Shown: piece by piece, positions 44,981 through 52,677 of the stretch
Numbering within the stretch: the first letter of the stretch is position 1
How the letters are laid out: each line of letters opens with the position of its first letter
Assembly: GCA_947474715.1 (NCBI GenBank)
Contig: CANJJT010000011.1
Coordinates: forward strand, 1-64,000
Direction: 5' to 3'
Source of the DNA: CAIYPG01 sp903864555
GTDB taxonomy: Bacteria; Pseudomonadota; Gammaproteobacteria; Burkholderiales; SG8-39
Length of the DNA: 64,000 bases
Program-made: the position numbers and the translations under genes
The notes under the pieces: generated by a model
Seen by the model: the letters and a program-made list of their open reading frames with translations, nothing else
Databases searched by the model: none
Told to the model about the DNA's origin: nothing

Positions 44981-45229
44981 GGTTTACCCCCTTGTCAAAG
45001 GGGGCCGACTCGTGAGCGCAGCGAACGAGCGGGGGGATTTTCGACAACCGGAGTGGTCTCATGGCCGCGTCCCGGCTTTGCCATTCGCCCTGCGCATGAT
45101 GTTTTTCAAGGCGGGAGAAGAATTCCAGAGCATAGGCCCGGCAGTGACTGGTGCGCGGCAAGGGCAGCGGTGGAAAAATCCCCCCGCGCGACTGCGTCGC
45201 GTCGGCCCCCTTTGACAAGGGGGTAATCC
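44981..45229. repeat. R1 inverted-pair element D
   Basis: Left half 44981-45041 (GGTTTACCCCCTTGTCAAAG ... GGGGGGATTTT) and right half 45175-45229 in inverted orientation, 249 bp in total. The left variable stem is CTCGT/ACGAG; the right one is CGCGAC/GTCGCG around GCA. It fills the gap between the alpha/beta hydrolase and dehydrogenase operons. No coding sequence lies in the 133-base core. Confidence 0.85.
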
Positions 45230-45253
45230 GATGCTGGCGCAGGCCATGCGCCT

Positions 45254-46180
45254 TCAGTCTTTCTTCGGGTCGTTCGCAGCAGGAGCCGCCTTGCCCTTCA
45301 CTTCCACGCCGGCCAGATGCTCGATGAACTGGATCAGATTGGAGATGTCCTTGTCCTCGCCCAGGTGGCGCACCGCGGCGCGCCGGATCTCCGCCACGGC
45401 GGTGCCCATCCAGATCGGCACGTCCAGTTCATGCGCCATGTCGCAGTACAGGGTGAGGTCCTTCACGCCGGTGCCGAGGTAGGAGCCGTACTGGAACTTG
45501 CGCGTGAGCACATGCTGTGGGAACTGGTTCACCGAGTGCGAATTGCGCCCGGTGCTGGCGTTGATGATCTCCAGCAGCTGGTCGGGGTCGATGCCGGCCT
45601 TCACGCCCACCACCAGCGCCTCGGCGGTGGCCACCATGGCGGCATTGCTGATGGCGTTGTTGGTGAGCTTGCACACCTGGCCCAGGCCCGGGCGCTCGCC
45701 GACGCGGAACACTTCCTTGCAGAAGGTGCGCATCAGCGGCTCGACGATGTCCATGGCGGCCTTGGGCCCGGCCATCATGGTGGAGAGCGTGCCCGCCACC
45801 GCGCCGCGCACGCCGCCGCTGATGGGTGAATCCACCAGCGTGATGGGGCTACCCTTGAAGCCTTCCAGCAATTGATCGGCAGTCTTCAGGCCCATGGTGG
45901 ACATTTCCACATAGGTGCGCACGGCCTTGCCGTGGATGACGCCGTCCTTGCCCAGTGCGGCGCTGATGTTGATGCTAAGCGGACGCAGGCAGGCGAACAC
46001 GATCTCCGCCTGGTCGCCCACATCTTTAGCCGAGGTGGCGGCGATGGCGCCGGCCTGGGTGAGTGTGGCCATGGCAGCAGGGTTGGGGTCATACACCACC
46101 ACCGGCACACCGGCCTTCTTCAGTGCGTTCAGCGCCATCGGGCCGCCCATGTGGCCGAGGCCGAGAAATCCGATCTTCAT
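45254..46180 (-). CDS. 3-hydroxyisobutyrate dehydrogenase-family NAD(P)-dependent oxidoreductase
   Basis: 308 residues of the beta-hydroxyacid dehydrogenase family. The Rossmann motif GFLGLGHMGGPMA is at the N terminus, DSPISGGVRGAVAGTLSTMM contains the substrate-binding signature, and GLGQVCKLTNNAISNAAM carries the catalytic lysine. It should oxidise a beta-hydroxy acid or reduce its semialdehyde. AAGGAGG precedes the ATG. Last gene of an operon with the cupin-rubredoxin protein and an amidohydrolase. Confidence 0.92.
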   Translation of the reverse strand: MKIGFLGLGHMGGPMALNALKKAGVPVVVYDPNPAAMATLTQAGAIAATSAKDVGDQAEIVFACLRPLSINISAALGKDGVIHGKAVRTYVEMSTMGLKTADQLLEGFKGSPITLVDSPISGGVRGAVAGTLSTMMAGPKAAMDIVEPLMRTFCKEVFRVGERPGLGQVCKLTNNAISNAAMVATAEALVVGVKAGIDPDQLLEIINASTGRNSHSVNQFPQHVLTRKFQYGSYLGTGVKDLTLYCDMAHELDVPIWMGTAVAEIRRAAVRHLGEDKDISNLIQFIEHLAGVEVKGKAAPAANDPKKD

Positions 46181-46220
46181 TGCATCCTCCTTGTTGCGGG
46201 TTCGGTGACTGATTCTGCTG

Positions 46221-47150
46221 TTACAGGCTCACGAATTCGAAATCCTTCTTCGCCGCATTGCAGTCGGGGCAGGTCCAGTCGTGCGGCACCTGGTCCCAGG
46301 GCGTGCCCGGGGCAATGCCCTCGGCGGGGAGGCCGGCGGCTTCGTCATAGGCAAAGGCGCACAGCCCGCATTGCCAGACGCGCCCGGTGGGCGGCGTCAC
46401 GGTGGCGGCGGCTTGCTGCACGCGGGGGAAATTCAGGATGATGGCCTCCAGCCCCTGCGCGCCGGCTTCGATGCGGAAGGCCGGTTCATCAGGGCGGATG
46501 AACACCAGCGTGGGCGCCTGCAGTTCGCGCCCTTCATGCACCAGGCTGCCCTTGAGTACGGTGACGTACTGACCATCGCCCAGGGCGTAGTCGGTGGTGT
46601 GGGTGACTTCGCCCGCGGCCATCACCAGGGTGCGCGCGAACAGACCTTCGTCGTCACGCATGCCGGGGATGTTGGCCACGGCAATGCCCTGCGCCGGCGC
46701 GGGAAACTCTGCCTGGCGAGTGAGTTGCCAGGGACGGCGGTTGGGGATCTGCTTCAGGCGTTCACGGTTTTCGGGAAAGCGCTGCGCGCCGGGGTCGAAG
46801 CGTGCACGCATGACGATGAAGGCCCAGCCTTCGTCCTTGTCGGAATGCAGCGGGCCGTAGGGCGTGTGGGCGCGCGAGAAATGCACTGCATGGGGCGCCA
46901 CCGCGTGCCGACCCATCATGCCCTTGCCCCGCACGACCACCTGGAACTGGTCCACCTGATGGTAGTGGGCAGCGGAGATGCGCACTTCGCCGGCTTCGTA
47001 GACGTTGTAGGCGGCGTGCGGGTGGATGGGGTCTTCGGGGGAACCCTTGAAGAAGGTGCTGATCACCGCGCCCGGCGCGCCATTGCCCGCCTTCGAGCGC
47101 TGCTGCGCCCAATGGGGCGGAATCTCGTCCAGCGCAACGACCTGTGCCAT
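46221..47150 (-). CDS. Cupin-family protein fused to a C-terminal rubredoxin domain
   Basis: 309 residues. Residues 1-250 resemble a bicupin (HYHQVDQFQVVVRGKGMMGR; later GDGQYVTVLKGSLVHEGREL). The last 52 residues form a rubredoxin with CGLC (Cys261, Cys264) and CPDC (Cys294, Cys297) and the conserved WDQVPHDWTCP. The rubredoxin iron centre could pass electrons to a cupin-bound metal, suggesting a redox or oxygenase role; no characterised example comes to mind. AAGGAGGAAGG lies upstream. Middle gene of the operon 48079-45254. Confidence 0.85.
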   Translation of the reverse strand: MAQVVALDEIPPHWAQQRSKAGNGAPGAVISTFFKGSPEDPIHPHAAYNVYEAGEVRISAAHYHQVDQFQVVVRGKGMMGRHAVAPHAVHFSRAHTPYGPLHSDKDEGWAFIVMRARFDPGAQRFPENRERLKQIPNRRPWQLTRQAEFPAPAQGIAVANIPGMRDDEGLFARTLVMAAGEVTHTTDYALGDGQYVTVLKGSLVHEGRELQAPTLVFIRPDEPAFRIEAGAQGLEAIILNFPRVQQAAATVTPPTGRVWQCGLCAFAYDEAAGLPAEGIAPGTPWDQVPHDWTCPDCNAAKKDFEFVSL

Positions 47151-47251
47151 CTTCCTTCCTCCTTGGTGGCTGCGCCCGCGTGTCTTTGCACGGATTCTTC
47201 GGCTTATGGCGCAGCAGCGAATACTACTCCCTCGTCACAGGGCCGAATGCC

Positions 47252-48079
47252 TCACAGGGGCCAGTCCAGCCACTCACATATGCCGCGTCCCATGATCCAT
47301 TCACGGTCCTCGGTGGTGAAGAAGGGCACGGTCTCGGTGAAATGGGTGATGCACTGGCGGTAGGTGCAGGGCAGGCGCGTGAGGTCCGAGCCCCAGAACA
47401 GGCGCCTGGGGCCGAAGCTGTCGTAGACCTGCTTCAGGTGCGGCAGGATGGAGGGATAAGGATAGGGCTCGGTCACGTAGGCGGGCAGTGAACTCGCCTT
47501 CACCGCGATGTTGGCGCGCTTCGCCAATGGCAGCAGATAGCTCAGCGTGCCGAAGGCCTGCTCGTCGCGCAGCGCGCTGGTGAGCGCCATGTGATCGAGG
47601 ATGAAGCGGATGCCCGGGTACTGCCCGGCCAACTTGTCGATGAGATGCAGCTGCACATGCGGGGTGATGATCATCACCGGGAAACCGGCTTTCTCGATGG
47701 CGACCCACATCCAGTCGAGCTTGCCCTCGATCAGCGGGCCCCAGTTGAGCGGCTTGCTGAAGGTGAAGCGCATGCCCTTCATGCCCGGCTGCTTCGTCCA
47801 GTTGGCGATCTGCTCGAGCGCGTCGGGGGCTTCGGTATCCAGGCGCCCCATCACCACGAAGCGGTCCGGGTGCGCCAGCGCTGCGGCGAGGCCAAGGTCA
47901 TTGCGGTCGCCCTCCCAGGACGGCGGCACGATCACCGCGCGGTCCACGCCGGCTGCCTGCATGTCGGCCAGCAGCTCGTCCTTGCCCAGCGGCACCGGGC
48001 GATGCGGTTCATAACGCGGCGGCCAGGGACGCTCGGGCGTGTTGGCGCCCCAGATGTGGACTTGTGCATCGACGATCAT
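47252..48079 (-). CDS. Amidohydrolase-family (amidohydrolase_2) protein
   Basis: 275-residue TIM-barrel amidohydrolase. The opening MIVDAQVHIWGANTPERPWP contains the HxW variant of the metal-binding HxH, FILDHMALT a mid-barrel histidine and LFWGSDLTRLP the C-terminal aspartate. Relatives include 2-pyrone-4,6-dicarboxylate lactonase and decarboxylases. It shares the VHIWG-NTPERPWP opening and IVPPSWEGD with the protein at 52678-53523. AAAGGAAG precedes the ATG. First gene of its operon. Confidence 0.88.
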   Translation of the reverse strand: MIVDAQVHIWGANTPERPWPPRYEPHRPVPLGKDELLADMQAAGVDRAVIVPPSWEGDRNDLGLAAALAHPDRFVVMGRLDTEAPDALEQIANWTKQPGMKGMRFTFSKPLNWGPLIEGKLDWMWVAIEKAGFPVMIITPHVQLHLIDKLAGQYPGIRFILDHMALTSALRDEQAFGTLSYLLPLAKRANIAVKASSLPAYVTEPYPYPSILPHLKQVYDSFGPRRLFWGSDLTRLPCTYRQCITHFTETVPFFTTEDREWIMGRGICEWLDWPL

Positions 48080-48196
48080 TGGGTGTGCTTCCTTTGATTT
48101 TGTTCTCCGGATTGTAGAGGGTCGGGAGGTGGGCTTACGCAGCCATGGCTTTACCCCCTTGTCCAGGGCTCTTCACCGATTTGCAGAGCGCAGCCG

Positions 48197-48450
48197 GGTT
48201 TACCCCCTTGTCAAAGGGGGCCGACTCGTGAGCGCAGCGAACGAGCGGGGGGATTTTTATACTGCTGCGTTGACAGCTCTCCAGCGGCTGCTCAGTCGAT
48301 GTCCAGAACTGCTTCTCCCGCCTCCCAAAGGCATCAACCTTGCGCAGGATCATGGCAAAGCTGGGGAACGGCTATGAAACCGGCACGCTTGGCCAAAATC
48401 CCCCCGCGCGACTGCGTCGCGTCGGCCCCCTTTGACAAGGGGGTTAACCC
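48197..48450. repeat. R1 inverted-pair element E
   Basis: Left half 48197-48257 (variable stem CTCGT/ACGAG) and right half 48405-48450 (stem CGCGAC/GTCGCG), 254 bp overall. A degenerate extra constant end precedes it at 48147-48180. Together these fill most of the 439-base divergent gap between the amidohydrolase and hydroxyacid dehydrogenase genes, with no gene in it. Confidence 0.85.
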
Positions 48451-48518
48451 ATCGCGCCGGCACGGGGTTCACCATGCGCTATAGTTCCCGCCTTCCATTT
48501 CATACCCAGAAGAGCGCC

Positions 48519-49511
48519 ATGGTCACCGCCCTGATGTCGAAAAACGTGTATGCGGAGTTCGAGCCGCGCATCCAGTCCATCCTCAAGCAGGCCGGTGTCA
48601 CGGTGAACTTCATCCACCCGCCCACCGACGACAGCGCCTGGGACATCCCCGGCGTGGATGCGGCCTTTCTCACGCTGGACATCCGCCATTCCGCCGCCGG
48701 GCTGCAGCGCTTCATCGACCATATTTCCAAACCCGGCTTCCAGCTGGTGCACTTCCCCGGGTCGGGCGTGAGCCAGCACAAGTGGCTGGAGCCGCTGATG
48801 GCGCGCGGCATCCGTGCCAGCACATCCACGGGCGCCAATGCCGAGTCGGTAGCCACCACCGCCCTCACCGGCCTGCTGATGCTGGCGCGGCGTGCGCCGG
48901 GCTGGGTGGACGGCCAGCGCGCCAAGGAATGGCGGCCGTGGTCGGAACCGGAAGCCCCGGATGACATTGCCGGCAAGACAGCGGTCATCGTCGGTGTAGG
49001 CGCCATCGGCGGCAATCTCGCACGCTACCTAAAAGCGCTGGGCATGAAGGTGATCGGCGTGCGCCGCAGCGGCCCCAAGCCCGGCGATGTCACCGACGCC
49101 ATCGTGCTGCCGCAGCAACTGGCGGCGGTGCTGCCCGAATGCGACTGGCTGTTCCTCACCTGCCCGCTCACGCGTGAAACACGCCATCTCATCAACGCCG
49201 AAGCGCTCGCGCGCATGAAGCCCTCGGCCTATGTGATGAACGTGTCGCGCGGTGAAGTGGTGGATGAGCCGGCGCTGATCGCCGCGCTGACTGCAGGCAG
49301 GATTGCCGGTGCCTACCTCGACGTGTTCGAGAAGGAACCGCTGCCCAAGGACTCCCCACTGTGGGACATGCCCAATGTGCTCATCTCACCGCACATCGCC
49401 GCGTTGTCGCGCGGCAACCAGTGGCGCGCCACCGAAATCTTCATCAACAACCTGGTGAAGTTCTCGCGTGGCGAGAAGCTGGTTAATGAACAGATGGGGT
49501 GGGCGGGCTAG
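48519..49511 (+). CDS. D-2-hydroxyacid dehydrogenase (NAD(P)-binding)
   Basis: 330 residues. NAD-binding motif GVGAIGGNLARYLKALGMKV, substrate and catalytic segments CPLTRETRHLINAEAL, NVSRGEVVDEPALIAAL and the catalytic histidine in SPHIAALSRG, all typical of glyoxylate/hydroxypyruvate reductase-like enzymes. The start at 48519 (MVTALMSKNV) has AGAAGAG upstream; earlier in-frame ATGs at 48432 and 48474 overlap the repeat end. Divergent from the amidohydrolase operon and bracketed by R1 elements. Confidence 0.9.
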   Translation: MVTALMSKNVYAEFEPRIQSILKQAGVTVNFIHPPTDDSAWDIPGVDAAFLTLDIRHSAAGLQRFIDHISKPGFQLVHFPGSGVSQHKWLEPLMARGIRASTSTGANAESVATTALTGLLMLARRAPGWVDGQRAKEWRPWSEPEAPDDIAGKTAVIVGVGAIGGNLARYLKALGMKVIGVRRSGPKPGDVTDAIVLPQQLAAVLPECDWLFLTCPLTRETRHLINAEALARMKPSAYVMNVSRGEVVDEPALIAALTAGRIAGAYLDVFEKEPLPKDSPLWDMPNVLISPHIAALSRGNQWRATEIFINNLVKFSRGEKLVNEQMGWAG

Positions 49512-49535
49512 GTTCTTCGGTCCAGGACACAGCTT

Positions 49536-49739
49536 GGTTTACCCCCTTGTCAAAGGGGGCCGACTCGCGCGTGAGCGCGAGCGGGGGGATTTTCACCAGG
49601 CACGCAGATCTGCCTGCAAGGCAACAACCCTGTTCCACATTCATGGCAAGGTCGGATAGCGGCAATGACATGAGCTCGTTGGCCAAAATCCCCCCGCGCG
49701 ACTACGTCGTGTCAGCCCCCTTTTACAAGGGGGTAAACC
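49536..49739. repeat. R1 inverted-pair element F
   Basis: The shortest element, 204 bp. The left half has a unique stem CTCGCGC/GCGCGAG around GTGA. The right half has CGCGAC/GTCGTG, where one G-C pair became G-U. It lies between convergent genes (hydroxyacid dehydrogenase and the selenoprotein). The core shares TGCCTGCAAG and a downstream CAACC with elements G and E. Confidence 0.85.
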
Positions 49740-49749
49740 TCCGCTGTTC

Positions 49750-50274
49750 TCAGGCCGGATAATCCCTGAAGCGCTTCACCAGTTCTTCCAGTGCCACCTC
49801 GGCCTGGGCTTCGAGTTCCTCGTTGCCGGCGTAGGAGGGATTGCCGGCGAGCGGCACCACCAGCGCTTCAGGGCTGGCCTTGGAGCGCAGCACGGTGTGG
49901 GCGAGTTTGACGAATTGTTCGCTGGCGAGCAGCAGTGCCGGCACGCCGGTCTTGGTGATCTCGATGGTGTCGTGGACACTCCACGACGTGCATGAGCCTC
50001 AATTGGCGATGCCGACGATGGCGGCGTCGCAGTCCTTCCGGATGCTGTCGAGGATCTCCTGCGAGATGGGGCGGTTGAGGTGCACCGAGTAGCGGCGGAT
50101 CGCCGAGGCGTCGTAACGCTCGCGCAGGAGCAGGTCGAGGCGCGGGGTCATCACTTCCATGCTGCGCCAGCCATTGCTGACGATGCCGATGCGCTTGCCC
50201 GAGAGCTGCGCGACGGCGGCGGCTATCATCTTCTGCGCGGTCTGCGCGGTGGCGGTGGGGATCAAGATTTCCAT
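49750..50274 (-). CDS. UGSC-family selenoprotein (Sec encoded by in-frame TGA)
   Basis: 174-residue protein if the TGA at 50001-49999 is read as selenocysteine (Sec92). The frame stays open from an ATG with AAGGAG five bases upstream to a TGA stop at the end. The region reads AIVGIAN-Sec-GSCTSWSVHDTIEI, the U-G-S-C motif that names the family; the second half (PALLLASEQF...GNPSYAGNEE) continues the same domain. A SECIS-like hairpin begins 11 bases after the TGA. UGSC proteins are presumed redox enzymes with a Sec/Cys pair; no substrate is known. Without Sec insertion only a 91-residue fragment would be made. Last gene of the 54370-49750 operon. Confidence 0.85.
49969..49987 (-). promoter_or_regulatory. 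Bacterial SECIS element
   Basis: Read on the minus strand, GTCGTGG and CCACGAC form a perfect 7-bp stem around the loop AGTGT. The stem starts 11 nt and the loop 18 nt after the TGA, and the second loop base is G. This satisfies the bacterial SECIS model (small apical loop with G in the first two positions, 16-37 nt from the UGA), which recruits SelB for selenocysteine insertion. Confidence 0.8.
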
Positions 50275-50312
50275 AAGGGCTCCTTCGCTTGACGTACCGG
50301 GTTCTGCGAAAA

Positions 50313-50341
50313 ATGGATGCCCGCCTCCGCGGGCATGACGG
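50313..50341. repeat. REP-like hairpin
   Basis: ATGGATGCCCGCCTCCGCGG followed by GCATGACGG; the core TGCCCGC-CTCC-GCGGGCA is a perfect 7-bp stem. It lies in the 106-base gap between the 350-residue protein and the selenoprotein genes and is related to the pair at 52565-52668. Confidence 0.65.
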
Positions 50342-50380
50342 ATTGTGGTTGGTCGTGTGGCGTGCCCGCTCTCTGCCCCC

Positions 50381-51433
50381 TCAAGACCGGTCTCCGGGCA
50401 TTCTGACCTTCGCCATGGCCATGGGGTTGCCGTAGTTGGCGAGGAAGGTGAGGTGGTAGGCCTCGGGGCCACCGGCGACGAGGATGGCGATGTCCTTGGC
50501 TTCCTTGCAGATGCAGATGCGCTCGCCGTCCATCACGCGTGCGTGGCCCATGAGGCGCGGCTCCACCGGCAGCAGCGATTCGGGGACCTTGCTCGCTTCG
50601 AACAGCCAGTCCTTGATGCGCGCCTTGGGCCAGCCGGCCTCGTGGAAGATCTGCGCATGCTTGGGGGTGAGGATGACCGTGGGGTTGCCATCGCCCTTGT
50701 TGTAGCTGTTGGTGCCCCACACCGTCATGGCATTCACCAGCATGCGCAGGATGCTTTCGGGCTGCAGGTAGGAGGCGGCGACGCTTTGCGTGCCCTGGCA
50801 GGTGAACAGCGTGACCACGCTGTCTTCGGGCTGAAAACCGTGCTCGACGTGAAAGCCCTCCCAGGGGCTTTCCTCTTCGAGTTCGCCCAGGCAGAAGGTG
50901 TACTTGCCGGGGAAGCCCAGTGTGGCCTTGTCGATCTCGGCCGGCTTGCCGCCGCCCAGGTTCAACATGATGAGGCGCACCGCGCGGCCGATGGTGGCAT
51001 TGGCCCGCCAGCCGGGGCCGAGTGCCCCGCGCCCGCCATGCGCGCCGATCTGCTGGCGCACCGGACCGTTGATGAGCACGAAGGGCGCCACCGGGTTGGT
51101 GGTGGTCTGCACCGCCAGCAGGTTGAACTGCGGTTGCGCCAGGGCCTCCACTGCGGCGATCACCACCGGCAGGTATTCCGGCCGGCAGCCGGCCATGACG
51201 GCATTGATGGCGATGTTCTCGACGGTGGCGGTGCCGCCACCGGGGGCAAGCTGGGCGATGGCTTCGTCCGGTGCGCGTTGCACGTACTCGACCATACGCG
51301 CGACGCGCTCGGGGGTGGGCGGGATGACGGGCAGGCCATCGGTCCAGCCACGTTCCACCATGTCGTCGAAGGCACGACCAAGGTCGTCATCGACCTCGGC
51401 GCGGGCCGCTGTCAGGTTTACAGGTGCAGTCAT
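50381..51433 (-). CDS. Uncharacterised 350-residue protein beside the UGSC gene
   Basis: I do not recognise a named enzyme family. It is a soluble-looking protein without a signal peptide or membrane segment. Notable features are GGTATVENIAINAVMAGCRP (Cys83), a glycine-rich GAHGGRGALGPGWRANATIG, and LIMLNLGGGKPAEIDKATLG. It begins four bases after the Bug gene stop, with GGAA serving both, and precedes the UGSC selenoprotein gene. The tight order suggests that it works with the selenoprotein, perhaps as its partner or substrate-converting subunit. Confidence 0.75.
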   Translation of the reverse strand: MTAPVNLTAARAEVDDDLGRAFDDMVERGWTDGLPVIPPTPERVARMVEYVQRAPDEAIAQLAPGGGTATVENIAINAVMAGCRPEYLPVVIAAVEALAQPQFNLLAVQTTTNPVAPFVLINGPVRQQIGAHGGRGALGPGWRANATIGRAVRLIMLNLGGGKPAEIDKATLGFPGKYTFCLGELEEESPWEGFHVEHGFQPEDSVVTLFTCQGTQSVAASYLQPESILRMLVNAMTVWGTNSYNKGDGNPTVILTPKHAQIFHEAGWPKARIKDWLFEASKVPESLLPVEPRLMGHARVMDGERICICKEAKDIAILVAGGPEAYHLTFLANYGNPMAMAKVRMPGDRS

Positions 51434-51437
51434 CCGG

Positions 51438-52418
51438 CTATTCCAGCTTGACGCCGGCGTCCTTGACCACCTTGGCCCATTTCACCGCCTCGTTCTTCAC
51501 ATAGGCACCGACCTGCTCGGGGGTGAAGTTGGAGGGCTCGGCGCCCTGGGAGAGCAGCGCATCGCGAACCTCGGGGGTGTTGGCCACCTTGATGATGGTG
51601 GCGTTCACGCTGTTGACGATGTCGCGCGGCACGCCGGCCGGTCCCATCACGGCAAACCAGGTGGCCGATTCATAGCCGGTCAGGCCGGATTCGGACACGG
51701 TGGGGATGTCCGGTGCGGCCGTGCTGCGCTTCAGCCCGGTGACCCCCAGGGCGCGCAGCTTGCCGGCCTTCACATGCGGCAGCGAAGACACCGTGGAGGT
51801 GAACATCAGTGACACCTGGCCGCCGATCAGGTCGGGGATGGCGGTGTTGGTGCCCTTGTAGGCCACGTGCACGATGTCAATGCCGGCCATGCTCTTGAAC
51901 AGTTCGCCCGACAGGTGGTTGATGCCGCCGGCGCCGGTGGAGGCAAAGTTTAGCTTGCCCGGATTGGTCTTGGCGTAGGCAACGAATTCCTTCACCGTCT
52001 TGGCTGGCACCGAGGGGTGGATGGCGGCGACGAAGGGGGCCGAGGCCAGCATGGCCACGGGCGCGAAGTCGCGCGTGATGTCGAACTTCAGGTCCTTGTA
52101 CAGCGACTGGCTGGTGGCGAGAGAAGACGGCGCGACCAGCAGGGTATAGCCGTCAGGCACCGCCTTGGAAGCCGCCTCGGCACCGATGTTGCCGGCGGCT
52201 CCGGCGCGGTTGTCGACAATGACCTGCTGGCCGAAGAAATCGGTCAGCTTGGGGGTGAACAGGCGCACCGTGGTGTCGGCGCCCGCGCCGGGTGGAAACG
52301 GGACGATCAGGCGCACGATGCGGTTGGGATAGGCCTGCGCCATGGCGACGGAACTGGCCGAGATAAGGGCCAGGGCCATCGCGGAAGCGGCGGTCAATCG
52401 GGTCAATGAAAGTTTCAT
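51438..52418 (-). CDS. Bug/TctC-family periplasmic solute-binding protein
   Basis: 326 residues; signal ends near SVAMAQ, mature N terminus YPNRIVRLIVPFPPGAGADT, VDNRAGAAGNIG and VHVAYKGTN. The ATG at 52418 follows CAGGAGA. It is cotranscribed with the unrecognised 350-residue protein and the UGSC selenoprotein downstream, which makes its ligand a likely substrate of that pair. Confidence 0.92.
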   Translation of the reverse strand: MKLSLTRLTAASAMALALISASSVAMAQAYPNRIVRLIVPFPPGAGADTTVRLFTPKLTDFFGQQVIVDNRAGAAGNIGAEAASKAVPDGYTLLVAPSSLATSQSLYKDLKFDITRDFAPVAMLASAPFVAAIHPSVPAKTVKEFVAYAKTNPGKLNFASTGAGGINHLSGELFKSMAGIDIVHVAYKGTNTAIPDLIGGQVSLMFTSTVSSLPHVKAGKLRALGVTGLKRSTAAPDIPTVSESGLTGYESATWFAVMGPAGVPRDIVNSVNATIIKVANTPEVRDALLSQGAEPSNFTPEQVGAYVKNEAVKWAKVVKDAGVKLE

Positions 52419-52564
52419 GCGGGTCTCCTGCGGGGATTTCAGATCAACCAGCGGCACCGGGGATGCTGGGGGCGGGGCTGCTGACATTCGGATAAAGAAC
52501 GGAAACATCAATACTGCCCATCAATGGGAGGGGCGTCGGATACTTTTCAATGGATGGAATCAAA

Positions 52565-52668
52565 ATGGGTCCCCGCCTTCGCGGGGACGACGTCATGGGT
52601 ATGAGTAAGGTTGCAATCGATAGCCGCAGAATGGGTCCCCGCCTTCACAGGGACCGACGTCATAGGTA
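52565..52668. repeat. Direct pair of REP-like hairpins
   Basis: Two copies, 52565-52601 and 52631-52668, of ATGGGTCCCCGCCTTC... followed by GACGTCAT(G/A)GGTA. Copy 1 has a perfect 8-bp stem GTCCCCGC/GCGGGGAC; copy 2 has one substitution and one insertion. They lie in the 259-base gap between the amidohydrolase and Bug genes, which otherwise holds nothing recognisable. Confidence 0.7.
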
Positions 52669-52677
52669 CTGCAGGCC

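Noticed and set aside
49750..49944. Stand-alone 64-residue gene downstream of the 50274-49999 frame
   Set aside because: Its apparent start is an internal GTG valine codon with no ribosome site, and the sequence is the in-frame continuation of the UGSC protein past the Sec codon.
49999..50001. Reading the TGA as a nonsense mutation (pseudogene)
   Set aside because: The U-G-S-C context, intact downstream frame and well-placed SECIS hairpin make recoding more likely; pseudogene status remains possible if selB/selC are absent.
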